Below are positions 22,422 to 43,200 of a stretch of 64,000 nucleotides of DNA, one piece after another. Made by a program: the position numbers and the translations under genes. Source of the DNA: Xiphophorus maculatus (Eukaryota; Chordata; Actinopteri; Cyprinodontiformes; Poeciliidae); NCBI RefSeq assembly GCF_002775205.1, contig NC_036459.1, positions 16,786,312 to 16,850,311 on the forward strand, read 5' to 3'. Within the stretch, counting starts at the first letter, position 1. Each line of letters starts with the position of its first letter. The notes below the pieces were generated by a model, which made no database searches, was not told the DNA's origin, and saw only the letters and a list, made by a program, of their open reading frames with translations.

Positions 22422-23601
22422 TTCAACCAGACCTTTTAATTTATTTTGTATTTTTTATCCGTCCCCGTCCGTTTGGAATTCGTCATGTTCCCCCAGATAA
22501 GTTATTAATCCATCTATTTGCTCACTGAGCGCAATCCATGGCCCGATGCCCCACTTTGGATCATATTTCTCCCTGTCGACCTCCTGCGCCATATTCAAAC
22601 CCAGAGATCACCTCTCCTCTTTTCTGCCTTTTTTTACTGCCTCGCACTGCGGCGAGCCTCTGTCTCCCCTTTTTTTTTTTTTGTTTTTGCTCGCACAGCG
22701 GCGAGGAAATCACACACAGCAGAAAGATTTTTCTCGCGCGGCGGCGAGAAAATCAAAGACCACAGATGAAATAAAGAAACTTCCCACAGATTATAATTCC
22801 CGAATGTTTACCATGGTTTTAAAAGACATTGCAATAAACGAAGGAGAGTACATTTAAACACGCAAAGTCTGCTCAGCGGCAGACGTTTACATACACATAG
22901 CTGACAGACACACACACAGCTGACAGATACACAGAAATGGATCCACGCTTTTCAGCTCCTATGATGTCCTCTTTTTATTTTCACTTATTTTCTTCACTTA
23001 TTTCTCTGCAGAGGAACAGATCGCGATCATCCTTTATCTTATTCTCTTATCTTTTTTCCTATGGTGGACCCCTCTCAACACTTTTGTGTTTTTTGAGCAA
23101 GTCACAGATTGGCTAACGCGTTCTTTTAGGGGGCAGCACTCCCCAAGGATAGAACCGACAAAACCTAGTCTTTCCCTTTCCCGCGTCCAGGAAAGGTCGG
23201 AGACGACCAGTTCTCACTACAGAGCCAATCGACCTTTTACTTTGACTATTAACTGTTTAAGTAACCTTAACTTTACTCCTATGACTAACTCGAAAGCCTT
23301 TAGACAAACAAATCAAAAGCAGTACGAACAACAGCTGACAATCGAACAATGGTTGACCACTTCAGACAACTCAGTAACACACAATATAACAGCAATCGAT
23401 AGCTGGAATTCAGAGGTTTAAGAAGAATGCAACACCATCCACTGCTGATTTCTGGAATTTAGACAGTCCAACAGAAACAATGCTATGGTGTTTATTAAGG
23501 AAAATTTTCCTCACCTTATATTTGGGCCCAACACCAGAACACTGCCTCCGTCAGGCTGCGCCGGAACGGCCTGTTCAATCTCTGCTCGTGTCTCAGCACA
23601 A
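22422..23601 (-). other. 5' leader of retrovirus B
   Basis: About 1.18 kb between the primer site and the gag ATG. No conserved coding was seen. It carries three near-identical 16-base hairpins (22641-22656, 22690-22705, 22733-22748), a candidate packaging or dimer region. Confidence 0.6.
22641..22748 (-). promoter_or_regulatory. Three repeated stem-loops in the retroviral leader
   Basis: On the plus strand the units are ctcgcactgcggcgag (22641-22656), ctcgcacagcggcgag (22690-22705) and ctcgcgcggcggcgag (22733-22748). Each has the 5-bp arms CTCGC/GCGAG around a 6-base loop, so the hairpin also forms in the minus-strand RNA. They lie 220-330 bases upstream of gag. Confidence 0.55.
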
Positions 23602-23619
23602 AACCATCCTCTGCTACCA
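23601..23619 (-). other. Primer-binding site for initiator tRNA-Met (retrovirus B)
   Basis: The plus strand reads aaaccatcctctgctacca, which equals the 3' end of vertebrate initiator tRNA-Met including CCA. The genome strand is therefore its perfect complement, two bases from the 5' LTR end. Confidence 0.9.
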
Positions 23620-23621
23620 AT

Positions 23622-23988
23622 TGTTGAAAATGGATCAAAAATGTACCGCACACAGAGCAGAAAATCAGCCAGTACAAGTAATCAGACTTTACTTATTTTA
23701 TTCTTTTTTAGCGCTAAAAAAGGAGACGCTTACCCTTACAGACTAGGTGTGGATGTGACCGAGTCTATACAGCATCTCATCAAAAACGGGAAGATTCGTT
23801 TACTATACTACGGATGCACCTGGTGGTCATCTGATGTCTTACGTCATTTTATCAACTAAGTTTCTATTTCCTGGGAGACGGGAGTCTGAGGAGTTTCTAT
23901 AGATGTTACAATTACAAAGGGCCTTTGTGTGAGAATATGAGTGTGTGAAAGCATGTGAATGTATTTGAGCTTGATAAGCGCCTCAACA
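23622..23988 (-). repeat. 5' LTR of endogenous retrovirus B
   Basis: 367 bases, the upstream LTR in transcription sense because gag-pol run leftward from here. No mismatch to 14894-15260 was seen by eye. Confidence 0.93.
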
Positions 23989-24155
23989 TTACCCAGGCCA
24001 ACAACATCTACTGGACAACTGTGTGGCAGTGTGAGTTTCTGCAACCGAGGGCAACAGTAATCTGAGGTTAACCTAAAGTGCCAGGAGTGCTGCAACCAAG
24101 GTTTAGCAAACAAATTACTGCTACAACAGAACACTGATCAGCTACCACAACGAAG

Positions 24156-25117
24156 ATGGAGTCAACCGAGGTAGAGGCATTACAGTTGGAGATAATCGGA
24201 CTTTTGTGCACACTGCCTGCAGAAAGCCTAACAGAACTGTATGATTTTCTCACCATTGCGGGGCCAAAATTTGAACATGTGACAAGAAAGAATAGAACAT
24301 CGCTCATCTTAATGATTAGTAATCATCTACAGAGTGATGAGGTCCAAAAGTTAGAGGATTTGGGAATGTCAGCGTTTCTCTGCTTTAGAGATAAGATAAC
24401 TGAGCTCCAAGTTGAGGCTACAGATATCCATGTAAAGGAACTTAAAGCAGCACGACACGAACAGCAGAATGAATATGATGAGATACTGGGCACTACATCA
24501 ACAGAAACCAGACCTTCTCAGTCTCATGTACCATCCCAAATAAAACATACTCACGAGGAGGATGTACATAAAGTTCAGACTGCCATGTCCACTCTTGGAA
24601 TTCCAGCTTCAGCTCTACGTCAGACCCCTGCTGTATGGCACAAAGAATACAAAATATCTGGACAAATTGGAGACCCAGGACAAAAAGATCGCCTCACATT
24701 TTCCAGCCTCGCACGACAAATTGAGCATGGCCTCCTCAAAGGCTTTCGAGAGATGGAGATTGTTGATGCTGTCATAAGGGCCATTGTCCCGGGGATGCAA
24801 TTGCGGAGCTACCGAGAGGGAAAAAATGACCTTACACTCCCCACTCTGAGATGAATACTGCGCTGCCATTATCAGGAAAAAAGTGCAACAGAATTATATA
24901 AACAGCTGTCATCAGAAGCACAGAGCGTTAAAGAGACTCCTCAGAGTTTTCTCATCCACACTCTAGACCTACGACAGAAGATTCTGTTTGCATCACAAGA
25001 GTCAGAGTCAGGCTTGCGTCCAGTGCTAGTGCAGAACATGTTTCTCCATACAGTTATGACTGGTTTGTTGAACGATAACATAAAACGTGACCTTCAGCCA
25101 TCTCTAGAACAAGCTAT
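24156..25117 (+). pseudogene. Gag-like fragment of retroelement A
   Basis: ATG at 24156 opens 232 codons (MESTEVEALQLEIIGLL..., later SLARQIEHGLLKGF and VDAVIRAIVPGMQLRSY). A TGA at 24852-24854 stops the frame, but the same frame continues with clear capsid-like coding (ATELYKQLSSEAQSVKETPQ, DLRQKILFASQES, NMFLHTVMTGLLNDNIKRDL) to about 25117. The stop looks like a CGA-to-TGA change. The sequence resembles capsid proteins of fish LTR retroelements. Homology ends where slc38a intron sequence begins, so pol and the 3' LTR are lost. Confidence 0.68.
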
Positions 25118-25527
25118 TTGATCACATTTAAATGTCAAGATTTAAAACTCTTAGTGTTTTTCCCCTCTTTTTCCAGTTGCTCTTGTTTACGAGTCACTGG
25201 GTTACAAGGCCTTTGGGATCCCAGGCAAACTGGCTGCTTCCTGCTCCATCACCACGCTGAACATTGGAGGTGAAGGACTGACATTTCAGTATAACAGCTA
25301 TGCAGTGTAACTAATCAATCAGTCAATCAAATTTTATTTGTATAGCACATTTCAGCAGCAAGGCATTTCAAAGTGCTTTACATCATATCAAGCACAGAAA
25401 CACAATGCAACATAGAATCAATAAATTTGTAATTGATTACGTTTCAAATACAATCCTAAACAGGTGAGTTTTTAGTCGAGTTTGCATCCATAGAAGGTTT
25501 ACCTGTTACACTCCTACTGTGTATATA
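25118..25527 (+). pseudogene. slc38a2: Orphan slc38a exon with intron flanks
   Basis: A single 93-base exon (25177-25269; ALVYESLGYKAFGIPGKLA) sits with its upstream intron end and downstream intron. It matches 31188-31600 of copy 2 closely, including the AATC-repeat LINE tail that follows. The splice acceptor is kept (ccag). The first base after it changed from g to t, which would turn Gly to Val. No neighbouring slc38a exon is present on either side, so it cannot code for a transporter. Confidence 0.85.
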
Positions 25528-25589
25528 GTATAATGCTACCAAACAAACATGATTTATTATTGATGATGAAAGGAGTAAACACAGTTAAA

Positions 25590-26340
25590 CACTTTCTTGT
25601 AAATTAATTTGTTCCCATGTTATGTTTATCTAATCTTATCTTGCGTAAACAAGCTATGATATGATCCTCCAGCAGTTGGAATATAAGGGAATCTAAAATG
25701 ATTGATTGTATATTGTAATTGTAAAGACATATTTTTCTAAAAAAAACTGATATTTTTGGTTTCTTTCCTAGATCCAGTGTGACGTGTGTCTGAGGTGGTT
25801 CCATCATGCGTGTGTTGGAAACCCACCAACTGAAAAAACTTATCACTGCTTTGCGTGTTTGCCTTAGTTGCCTTAGTTTGCCTTTGTTCCTGAGTTTGCT
25901 GTGGTGTTCTTGTTTATGTATGTTGTTTAATGGTTAATAAATTACATTTTGAAAACTGTTTGATATTTATACTTACAAGACTTTGATATAAGGCAGCTAT
26001 GGAAAAAAGTTTAAATCCCGAGGCCCCTCATCTTTGAGAAATGAAGAGCAAATGTTTCCAAAGCAGTAAAACATTTTCTTGTAAATTAATTTGTTCCCAT
26101 GTTATAGAGGGGGAACGGATTATTTTAGGTGGCTAAAATATATGGTTCCCCCCTTATAACTTTGGCAAATAATGATCAAATGTTACCAAATTCACAGGAT
26201 TTATTGTTGATGATAAGAGGAATAAACACAGTTAAAGACTTGTTGGTGAATTAATTTGTTCCCATGTTATGGAGGGGGAACAGATTATTTCAGGCAGCTG
26301 AAATATCCATTCTCTACTCTCCTCCACCCATAACGTTTGG
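25590..26340 (+). repeat. Diverged repeats sharing 'aatttgttcccatgttat'
   Basis: The block 'aattaatttgttcccatgttat' occurs near 25605, 26084 and 26254 with similar flanks ('agggggaac.gattatttaggc..ctaaatat' in the last two). It is an old repeat or a tandemly copied segment with no coding signal. Confidence 0.5.
25771..25869 (+). pseudogene. Terminal exon encoding half a PHD finger
   Basis: After a splice acceptor (ctttcctag) the frame reads IQCDVCLRWFHHACVGNPP...YHCFACLP and stops with TAG. C-x2-C, WFHxxC and a final C-x2-C are the second half of a PHD zinc finger. The first half is not in reach, and an AATAAA is found near 25938. It may be the last exon of a transposon-borne or displaced gene; the parent gene is not identifiable here. 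Confidence 0.5.
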
Positions 26341-26344
26341 GAAT

Positions 26345-27147
26345 AAAGAGCAACTGTTGCCAAATTCTCAAATATTGTTATGTGTGATAGCCTGTAGTAT
26401 ACTAGAAATTTCCTTACTACAGTAATCTGTCATATTTTACATTATAATGGGATTTACCAGAAAGTCCACGCTCTCGTCTTTTCAGGAAGTCTTAATTTTT
26501 GTGCCATGCTTTCAGCCATCCTCTTATATCAGCAATGAAAAATTATAAATACACACTACGTGTTGGAAAACTGTGTTTTGGTGACTGACTTTTATTTCTG
26601 TCAGGCGTTAAGTGACAAAAGTTGGAAAAAGACCGATTCTCTTGGCGTTTAAAATAACACAAAACAGCGTAAAAAGACCTCGTTTATTTAATTATTTTTA
26701 CAATTTTGTAAACAACAGCTGCCGATTAAACTAAATGTTACAAGCTTGACATGATTAACCGAGTTGTTTTTACCGAGAAATCGATCAGAAGCGCCGTGAA
26801 AATGGTCAGATCCGCCTCTCCGGCTGTAATGCGCGCTCCCGACACAGGGGGGCAGATTTTCACAGGGGAACAGAATTGCGCACAAGAGGTCTTCGCAAGA
26901 GCTGAGTTACAACACTGGAGACGGAAGCAGTGACATCGTGTCCGTGTTTTCATTATTCCCCTACAGATAGATACAGATAGTTACGCCCTTTACAACATCC
27001 GCTGATGTTCTCTCTTCGAACGTGTTCGCTGTCTTAACTTCTTTTGCTACTAGAAAAAAATCTTTAACTATTATCGAAACCAGAGTCATGCTGAGGTGTA
27101 AGTTACTTTTTGCACAAATGTAGGTGAAATGCTGTAATATCTTTTAC
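26345..27147. other. Spacer and probable promoter side of slc38a copy 2
   Basis: AT-rich up to 26640, then a slightly CpG-richer part (26790-26900). There is no coding and no clear TATA box. The copy 2 first exon is placed next to it at 27148-27207. Confidence 0.35.
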
Positions 27148-36080
<8,933 letters not shown>

Positions 36081-37221
36081 AGCTCCAGCTCTTCTGCTGG
36101 TGGAGGGGGAAGCTTTCAGAGTCGGACTGCAACAAACACACAACCAACAAAAACAGTGTGACGAACAAAGCAAACCACAAGGACTCACTTGATGCTCGGC
36201 TCTGGCTTTCTGAGCAATGGACCGTACCATTCCAAGAGAATGTATCTGAACTCTGTACATTTTGCTGTTCTAGATCACAAAGATGGCGTTTCCCACTTTT
36301 TATCATAACTTTTTAAATAGTTTTTTGCTTTTTACTTTTTTTCTGTTTCATTATCGTGGTACAGCTGTAAACAAAAAGGCCTCACAACACAGACTGAAAA
36401 TTTGTAGTTTCAAACACAGCTTCCTCTCAGGTACAGTGTTATTCGTGGGAGAGTGTAGCTGTGAACTCTGACCTCAGCGAGAACATCCTGCTTAACGAAG
36501 TACGTGAATCTCCCAAAAACTCAAACGAGACCACGGGACTTGAAACTTCACGGACAATTTAGTTTGCTTCGACTTTTGCCTTCTATTTTTGTTCAACTTT
36601 ACCAAAACCGTGTCTGTAAAGCATCTTTGTATGTTGAAAAGCACTTATAGTTGAGGACGTTTGTCAGTTTTCACCAAAACGGCACCTTGTTCAGTATTTC
36701 TAAGGTATTTTATTTTATTTTTATTTAAGCTAACAAAATTGCCTTCCGAGGTTTAACACTAGATGGCACTGTTGCCATAGCTGGAAAGTGATGCTCCATG
36801 TTTGCTGATATAATTAGCATTTAATCAAAAGTCATTTAATATCTGCCATTTCTTGACAAAAGCTGAGATACATTGTCACAGTTGTGAACCCAAATTAAGG
36901 CAAAGACAAAATTAATGCAAATATAAATACAACATATCAAGGATATATTCTCTATTTCTGCCTTGAGCTAAAAGAAATGCACATTGAGTTGCCATGTGTA
37001 ACAAATAAAAAAAACATTGTGATATAAATCTATATTTATACTCCAATATTTATAGGCTATGCAAGAACAACCATGTTTTTTAATTTGTTGTTCTGCTTTG
37101 TGGGCTCAGTTCCTCCCACATTTAGCACCTCGAGCTTTAGCTCTCATGTCTGTGGAGACCCACAGATCAGTGTGCTGCAGTGTGTCGGTTTCTCAGTCAG
37201 AGCTGCATCCTTTGGTGCAAC
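36081..37221. other. 3' UTR of slc38a copy 2 and 5' leader of the plexin-like gene
   Basis: The part after 36081 diverges from the other copies within 50 bases. AATAAA occurs near 37004. The last 90 bases before 37222 resemble the leader before 13431, so they belong to the plexin transcript or its promoter. No TATA box is convincing. Confidence 0.4.
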
Positions 37222-40200
37222 ATGATCCTGCTGCTTGGTCTGCTTTGTGCTGTCTGGGTGGAACCTGCTTGGAGTCACAAGGAAGATGGAAGTTTCAGTT
37301 TTGAGGGAAACATTCAGCAGGTCTCAGTGGCCACCAACTCTGTTTACATCGCTACAGAGGAGAAGCTGTACCAGCTGAGCCATGACCTGACTCTGCTGCA
37401 CAGCCTGACCCAGAGAGGGATCTTAAAGGACGACAATGGGTTGGGTGATGTGGAGTTTCATCGAATCTCAGAAACAGATTTGTTAAATGCAAGGTTTAGT
37501 GTCAATATTTTAATTCCATTTGCTAGGAATGATACAGTAGTCAGCTGCGGTGTGACCAACAATTACTGTGGCTATTGTGAGATTCTGGACCTGAAGAACA
37601 TCTCTAAGCTGGTTTACAGTGAATCCATCCAGGTGGGACCTCAGAGGAGCAGCAGTGGGTCTGTCAGTTTTCTGGTGGATGTGAAGGAGGATTCAGGTCA
37701 GACTGAGACTTACATTCTGACAGCGATAAAGAACCCGAGCGACAAGACAGAGTGTAGTGCTGATTTAAAGACAATCAACCTTCAAAACACCGATCATAAA
37801 CAGCCTGGGGAAATATTTTCCTGGTCTGATCGATCAGGTGTTAAACCTGGGATCCAAACTGAAGCTGATGTAGAGTTTGTGGACGGATTCCAGATCAACT
37901 CAACAGTGTATCTGTTCTCCAACGTGGCATCAGGAGGTAAAACCAACAAAGTCCGTCTGATCTGGCTTCAGGCTGAAACCAGTAAAGCTCAGACTCTGGA
38001 GTCTCTTCATGGAGCGACTCTCAGTTCCTCTGGAGGCAGCAGACTGCTGGCCTCCTCGGTCGTCCCAGGTGGACAGCAGGTCCTGTGGAGTGGAGTGTTC
38101 AGTGTGGACGGAGGAGAAAGCAACACTGAGCTGCTGCTGTTTGACGTCAGTCCTGATCTCAGCAGGGAGAAGAATAAAGATCCAGACTTTTTTTACACAT
38201 CAAAAAGTACAAAGCCTTGGGTAAGTTACTGTGAATGTAAATATAAAGGAAATAAGTTTAGTCATTTTATGTTCAGTTGAATATGTTATCTTGGACATTC
38301 TATTAAATTTCCCTTTGTGACAAATACATTATTGAATTGGTAAAATGTAACAAGAATGTTAGATGTCCAATCTAAAAGCATTCTGCATTAAAATTTCCAT
38401 TTGATTAGCTTAGAAGCCGTGAGATCAAAGGTTTCTTGCTGTGGTTCTGATGTCTCAAAGGTTGGCATTTATTAGTCACAAAGTTTCTTTTTGTCCAATT
38501 ATGTTTAATAATATTCTAGTATTTTTACCAGATTAGCAAAGACACATTTCCTTTGTTAGTAACTTGCAATGAAACTTCACATTTATTATTTAATGTATAG
38601 GAATAAACACCAGTTGAGCTCGAAGATAATTGAGTCCTTTGTGACATTTCATTGCCAGAGACACATGGTAAAGCTCTTATCTGCTATAAAATTACATTAT
38701 AATAATTTTTGTTTCACTGTTGATCATGTTGTCTAAAAGGCATGAGATGAATGCAGTTCATTTTACTATATTACTCCATGAAATGGACATCAATAAAGTG
38801 AGGACATTTTTCTCTTTGTTCACCAGAAAAGCTCCTGGTGGCATTTTAGCTTTTCTTATCCCTACACATCGATTCTGAGCAATAACAGTGCTTTTTTTTT
38901 TCTAACTGCATTTGAGCTTTCTGTGGACAGTATTCATTACGGCAACAAAGTTTTTCATAATTGAACTGTTTTTTTTACAATGGTTTCTGTTGTCTTTATA
39001 AAAAAGTATGTTCACTCAAATACTCCTGTGGCCTCAACCTGAACCATTAAAAACTACATCATCTAACACATGACCGTATGATCATTGATACTCTGCAGGA
39101 TCATCGGCTATTCACCCTTCAATAAATCAGTTTTTTTAGACCAAATGTTTTCAACTCTTCTCTGTAGGAAGATTTCATAGACTTTAGAGTTAATCACTGT
39201 TTCTGTTTCTCAGTCAAAGACTCTAAAACCAAAGGTTGTTCTTCTGAAACACGATGACATGACCTCTGTGTTGGCGACGAAGCAGAAGGCCTGGATGGTG
39301 TTCTTCATTGGAACAGCAGACGGATTGCTTATGAAGGTGTGTAGAAAAATACTGAATGCTGCCGTACTGCTGGAGACGGGAGGATTTGTTTCAGTGGAAA
39401 TGAGTTTCTGCTTTTAAAATGAGTATGTTGTGATTCTCTTTCCCCACCTACTAAAAAAATCTAACTCTACACACAACAGCCTGACTAAAAAGGCTTTGGA
39501 GTTTGGACAAACCAAGCAGAAGTTGTTGCTAAACTCAACTTGAGAGATGGGCCAACAGAGTAGAGAATCGTCTCATTGGCATAAAGGTGAATAATATGAA
39601 TCAACAACAGAAATGAAATTCAAACTGAAAGACTCTTCAGCCTCACCTGCATCATCCAATCGCATTGGCTGTGGCCATCTACCACAGCCAATCAGCAATG
39701 GATGACACGTCGTCATAGCCAATCATCGAACAAGCCTCCATTTATATGGACCTACATCCATGGCTCCATCTGCTCACCAGCCAAACTCAAATCTCAAATC
39801 CTGATCACAAGCTTATCTAAATTCACAGCACCCACGTATTCTGCTGGAGTCAGAGCGCCAAAACCTTAATTCCTTAAATAATTGCAACTAGTCCTGTGTG
39901 AGTCTCTCCAGGTTGAATTTGCTACATTAATATAAACGGAGAAAAGGGTGTTATTAAGTATTGATCCATGTGGTACACCATTGTCTATGGAAACTATTTT
40001 TGCTGAAATATAACTTTGACAAGTTCAGTGCATATTTTTCCCATAAATACTGTAACTATGATCTATATTGTGGTCAGCTTGCTGTAGACAGGAACTTTAA
40101 GCCCACCTGTCCAGAGATTCTCTACAGAGAGAGTGAAAAACGCAAAGTGTTTCCCAAAATCCATCTGGATCAAGTGGATCAGAACCATGTGTATTTGCAG

Positions 40201-43200
40201 CTCAAAAACAAAGTTAGTGTTTTATTTATTTTTTCTCATTTATTTTTCATGAAACGCGCCCGTACTGCGTTTTCGGATGTTAAGTGTGTTTTTGTTCCAG
40301 ATTGAGCGTGTTCCAGTGTCGAGGTGTAGCACTCACAGAAATGTGAGGGCTTGTCTGTCGGCACAGGATCCCCTCTGTGTGTGGTGTGTCTCTGAAGACA
40401 GGTCAGGAGCTTCTCTTGCTGCTGAATCCTTCACACACTTCTGAACTTTCTAACACTTCATTTGAACTTTTCCAGCTGTACATTTGAGGACCACTGCACA
40501 GATTCAGAGTGGTTGTCCATCCCTGATGAGGCTCAACAGGAAGTGATTTCCCACCGAGTTGTGAAGGTTTCCAGTGGAATGGTTTGTTTCTAACACTGAC
40601 TGAATTCAGTTACATTTCAGTTTTCTTTTAGATGATGTTATTCTTCTGTATTCCTGTCTTTCTCAGGTCAAAGTATTGATCCAGACCCACCTGACTGTGC
40701 AGCACAAGGTTCAGTCTAACTTCACCTGTGAATTCTCCTCAAATTCTAGTCAGATTTGTAGGAAACAGGGGCTTTCAGCACAGTTTCCTCAATGCACATG
40801 CATCCTTATCGACACTCTGCTTACTGATGGTAATCAGCTTTTGTTAAATGATCAAAGTAATGTAATAACCTGATCATTTAGAATATATAAAGGTCAATTC
40901 TTTCTAGTAAAGTAAAAACTAAAGACAGAAACAATGTGATAATCTGTAAAATAACATTTTCTGTTTCTGTCTTTGTAAATGTAATATGGCAGAAAACAGG
41001 TTTGAAGTTTGAAAAGTCATCCTCTGTTTTTCAGTTCTATGACAGGACATTTTAACAGTTTGAAAGTTTCAGATTTATGTTTTTTCCTGTTTCAGTAAAT
41101 GATCATATCTTAATGTGTTCTCTGCAACTTTAAAGGTTCCTTTGTCTCAAGAAAACAGATTCAAAATGGTTGCCATTTTCAACACAGTATTTCAATTACG
41201 CTACCCAAGTTTATATATTCTTTGCTAACAAAAAAAAAAAAAAAAGTGAATTATTGCTTTCTTAAAGGAAGTTTTGTAAAACTGTCGTAATTCACAGTTC
41301 TGGATGTCACCATAAAGATCGGCATTGGGAAAACTGAGCTGACAGAGCAAAGAAAACTAATCAACTGTTCAAGTATTCATGGACAACCAAGTTCTCCTCT
41401 GTAAGTTCATTTATATACTCAAAAAACTAAACTTGTGGGTTTGGGTTGTTTTGTTGTTGTTGCTTTTAAATAATGACAAGAAGGCTGTTGGTGCAAGTCT
41501 CATCTCAAATGAGACGTTTGCTTGTCTTCTCCTTGCATCAGCAGGTTTTCCCTGAGTTTTCCACTGTCCTCCAGCAGTGGACAGTGGATGTTGGGTTTGT
41601 TGGCGACTTTAAATTCGGCCTGAGAAAGAGAATGTTTGGTCGAATGTCTGTGTTTGGTTGGAGGCCGTTAGGATGTGGGTGGGATGTTCATGTTTTGAAT
41701 GATGCACCTGTAGCTCATCCAGTGTTTCCTCAGGGAGAATGTCTCTGCTCTTGCATTTAACATAATCTGTTTCAACAAGTTTGTGGTGTTAATGTTTTCC
41801 AAAAGCTGAGCTGAAAGCCAGTTTAATTTGTTTTTCTCTTCAGGTGCCGACAGTGCATCAGCTCTGGGTGCCAATGGATGGAGAACAGCTGTTCCTGGGC
41901 CAGTGAACTTACTCACAATGTAAAAACCAACCTGCATTTCTCTAATATAGATTTCTTAATGTTATTGCTTACTGTCATGACCATCATATTAAGTCTTATG
42001 CAAATCAGTAGTAACCTGTCCAGAACAACATTGTTTAGTTATTTCAAAATCTTCTGTGCAGACCCAGAAGGATGTTTGCCTGGAGATGGAAGCTGGGAGG
42101 AAAATTTCTGTGAGTCTGAATTAGTATTAATGCACATTTTTCTTAACACTCATCCTAAACCAGGTTTCTCAATCTAATTCAGTAATGTCATCAAATAAGC
42201 ATAACGGATGAATGCTAAATATCTTTTGTTTCCCTGTCAGTTACCAGATGTCATCTCCGTTACGCCTAGTGTTGTGTCTGTATATGGGAAAAACCACGCT
42301 TTGCTGTCGGGTCAGAACCTGAGCGACGTGATCGGAGTGAGAATCTCGACGCACATGGACTGTAGTCCTCAGGAGTGAGTCACTCAACGGAAAACTACGG
42401 CCAGTCGGAATGTATCTTATGTAAACTGATGGAGGAAATAATTTGCCAGAAGAACATTTGTTTGCACAGCCAGTCTAGTGACCTTAACCTTAACATAGTT
42501 GGCGCTCCTGATCCAGCAGTGAACTGGTGAGATGAGGGGTACACAAGTCACAGACCCATAACCAAACAGTAGTTCAGAAATATTTATGTTTTGCCTAGTA
42601 TTGATTACTTAGATAAACGTTTTTCCGACCCTCCTACGTTGTTATACTGAAAACATTTGCAAACAGATACAGAACATACATAGTGCACTTTTTCTACAAG
42701 CACAAGAGCCCAAAGAGTTTCAAACCAAACATCACTCTCAGGCACATAAAACAACTCATCTGTGCAAGTGGCCTGAAAGCTGTGAAACAGAAGCTTAAGT
42801 GTCAAGAATGAAAAGCCAACACTAAACAGAGGAGAGGCTTCATATAAGAGTGAACAGGAAGTTTTGACACTCAGCAAGCATGAACGTTTTGAAGGTTTTC
42901 AATCAGCAAGCGTCATGCATGTGACCCTATAGAAACCGTCTGGCCACCACATAAACACTTATACACCACAGATGCACTCTGATCCACTTCATTGGCAGCA
43001 ACTTTTAATTTGCTGCCAACCTTCTATGCACAAATAAAAACATTTTGCTGAAAACTTTGACAGCAACTCTAATTTTTATTGATTTAGATCAATCAAAACG
43101 ATAGAATCCCCCAAAATTTGCTATGCTTGGTATTCCAACCTTCTTTTTCTTAAACCCTCCTAAATCTACAACATCATCTGTGCCGCCACCATTTATAGTC

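Larger units (their letters stand above)
14894..23988 (-). mobile_element. Endogenous retrovirus B, complete with both LTRs, minus strand
   Basis: A 9,095-base provirus bounded by two 367-base LTRs (14894-15260 and 23622-23988) and the 4-bp target duplication ttac (14890-14893 and 23989-23992). On the minus strand, in order: 5' LTR, primer site for initiator tRNA-Met, a 1.2-kb leader, gag, protease, reverse transcriptase/RNase H, integrase, an env C-terminal remnant, 1.3 kb of non-coding sequence, a purine tract and the 3' LTR. The single CCHC knuckle, PPPY motif and in-frame gag-pro stop point to the gamma/epsilon side of retroviruses. Frame breaks in pro-pol and integrase and the loss of most of env make it non-functional on its own. 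It sits inside the leader of retroelement A. Confidence 0.93.
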
